Shown here one piece after another: positions 63,163-64,000 of a DNA stretch of 64,000 nucleotides. Made by a program: the position numbers and the translations under genes. Position 1 is the first letter of the stretch. Every line of letters begins with the position of its first letter. A model generated the notes under the pieces. It made no database searches. It saw nothing but the letters and a program-made list of their open reading frames with translations, and had not been told where the DNA came from. Source of the stretch: Aculops lycopersici (Eukaryota; Arthropoda; Arachnida; Trombidiformes; Eriophyidae); NCBI GenBank assembly GCA_015350385.1, contig WNKI01000001.1, positions 9,355,118 through 9,419,117 of the forward strand. The letters run 5' to 3'.

Positions 63163-64000
63163 ATGGCAGCCGAGGAGTTAGCAACTGCCATTTTACGAAA
63201 CAAGAGCAAGCCAAATCGCTTAATTGTTGAGGAGGCTGGCGAGCATGATGACAACTCAGTCGTCACCTTGTCACAAGCCAAGATGGACGAGCTAGAGCTA
63301 TTCCGTGGCGATACAGTGCTCATTAAGGGTCCAAAGCGTCGTGAGACCGTTTGTATTGTCCTCATCGAGGAGGGCAATCCAAATGAAAGGATCAAGATGA
63401 ACAGATGTATCAGGAACAATCTACGTGTTAGACTTGGTGATCTCGTAAGCATTCAAGCCTGTCCAGATGTCAAATACGGCAAGAGGATTCATGTGCTCCC
63501 GATTGATGACACAGTTGAGGGTATCACAGGTAGCTTGTTTGAGAATTACTTGAAACCATATTTCCAGGAGGCCTACAGGCCAGTGCACAAGGGTGACTTG
63601 TTTGTTGTTCGCGGTGGCCTACGTGCCATCGAGTTCAAGGTTGTCGAGACAGACCCATCGCCATTTTGCATTGTTGCCTCGGATACGGTCATTCACTGTG
63701 AGGGTGCACCAATCAAGCGCGAGGAGGAGGAGGAATCGCTGAGCGAAGTTGGCTATGATGACATTGGTGGCTGCCGTAAGCAATTGGCCCAAATCAAGGA
63801 GATGGTCGAGTTGCCACTCCGCCATCCATCACTATTTAAGGCAATCGGTGTCAAGCCGCCCCGTGGTATTCTACTATACGGACCACCAGGTACTGGTAAG
63901 ACACTGATCGCTAGGGCTGTTGCAAACGAAACTGGTGCTTTTTTCTTCCTAATCAACGGACCTGAAATCATGTCAAAATTAGCCGGTGAATCGGAGTCAA
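63163..64000 (+). CDS. TER94: VCP/p97/TER94 AAA+ ATPase, N-terminal part (runs off the window)
   Basis: VCP is a hexameric ATPase that extracts ubiquitinated proteins from membranes and complexes (ERAD, proteasome delivery). The frame opens at ATG 63163 and stays open for 279 codons to the last base. The N domain is near-identical to animal VCP: NRLIVEEA, FRGDTVLIKGPKRRE, RVRLGDLVSI, GSLFENYLKPYF and PVHKGDLF. The N-D1 linker reads YDDIGGCRKQLAQIKEMVELPLRHP. D1 starts with Walker A GPPGTGKT at residues 240-247 and breaks off at SKLAGESES. No intron interrupts the visible part. D1 Walker B and D2 lie beyond the window. Confidence 0.98.
   Translation, partial: MAAEELATAILRNKSKPNRLIVEEAGEHDDNSVVTLSQAKMDELELFRGDTVLIKGPKRRETVCIVLIEEGNPNERIKMNRCIRNNLRVRLGDLVSIQACPDVKYGKRIHVLPIDDTVEGITGSLFENYLKPYFQEAYRPVHKGDLFVVRGGLRAIEFKVVETDPSPFCIVASDTVIHCEGAPIKREEEEESLSEVGYDDIGGCRKQLAQIKEMVELPLRHPSLFKAIGVKPPRGILLYGPPGTGKTLIARAVANETGAFFFLINGPEIMSKLAGESES

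Noticed and set aside
1..64000. Transposable elements, CRISPR arrays, bacterial operons or viral inserts
   Set aside because: No transposase, reverse transcriptase, integrase, capsid or polymerase motif in any frame and no regularly spaced direct repeats; the repeats seen are microsatellites and short inverted repeats.

Overview
The window is animal nuclear DNA, most likely from an arachnid and probably a mite. Three things point there. It has a Shaker potassium channel of arthropod type. It has a true complement C3-like protein with an anaphylatoxin domain and a C345C domain, which horseshoe crabs, ticks and spiders have but insects do not. Its genes are very intron-poor with short introns: six of the eight genes read as one uninterrupted ORF, including one of 7.3 kb. 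I see no reverse transcriptase, transposase or integrase frame anywhere. The species cannot be named from this sequence.

Layout. Bases 1-18,700 (+): one Shaker (Kv1) gene with several candidate alternative first exons (14-99, 1660-1832, 6837-6988, weaker 2933-3249). All end in the same splice phase and feed a common exon at 11372. Five further exons follow, then a choice of C-terminal endings (stop at 17987, or splicing to 18047 or 18157). Bases 19,845-27,158 (-): complement C3-like thioester protein, intronless, with a TATA box and a perfect NF-kB site just upstream. 29,103-29,705 (+): small membrane-anchored RING-H2 protein. 30,730-32,916 (+): CCCH zinc-finger protein resembling ZC3H18. 33,248-33,799 (-): divergent Lys50 homeodomain protein. 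33.8-51.7 kb: about 18 kb with no convincing gene, rich in microsatellites and holding several perfect inverted repeats. 51,714-57,329 (+): large single-pass membrane protein with one fibronectin type III domain apparently split by a huge low-complexity insert. 57,669-58,439 (+): small secreted or membrane protein of unknown function. 58,644-60,995 (-): nuclear-type protein with a C2H2-like finger and a histone-fold-like C-terminus. 63,163 to the window end (+): N-terminal 279 codons of VCP/p97 (TER94).

The genes are not an operon and share no single pathway. Two are excitable-membrane or surface proteins (Shaker, the FN3 protein), one is innate immune (C3-like), and the rest are regulatory or housekeeping. 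A shared theme is massive low-complexity expansion (polyQ, polyT, polyS, His-rich) inside otherwise conserved proteins. Shaker reaches about 1,600-1,720 residues, against roughly 650 in Drosophila, and carries a Gln-rich insert in its S3-S4 loop. A second theme is short words (CAACAAGTGG, ACTTCCGGT, ACCTAGCGAC) that recur far above expectation; the first two occur in coding and non-coding DNA alike.
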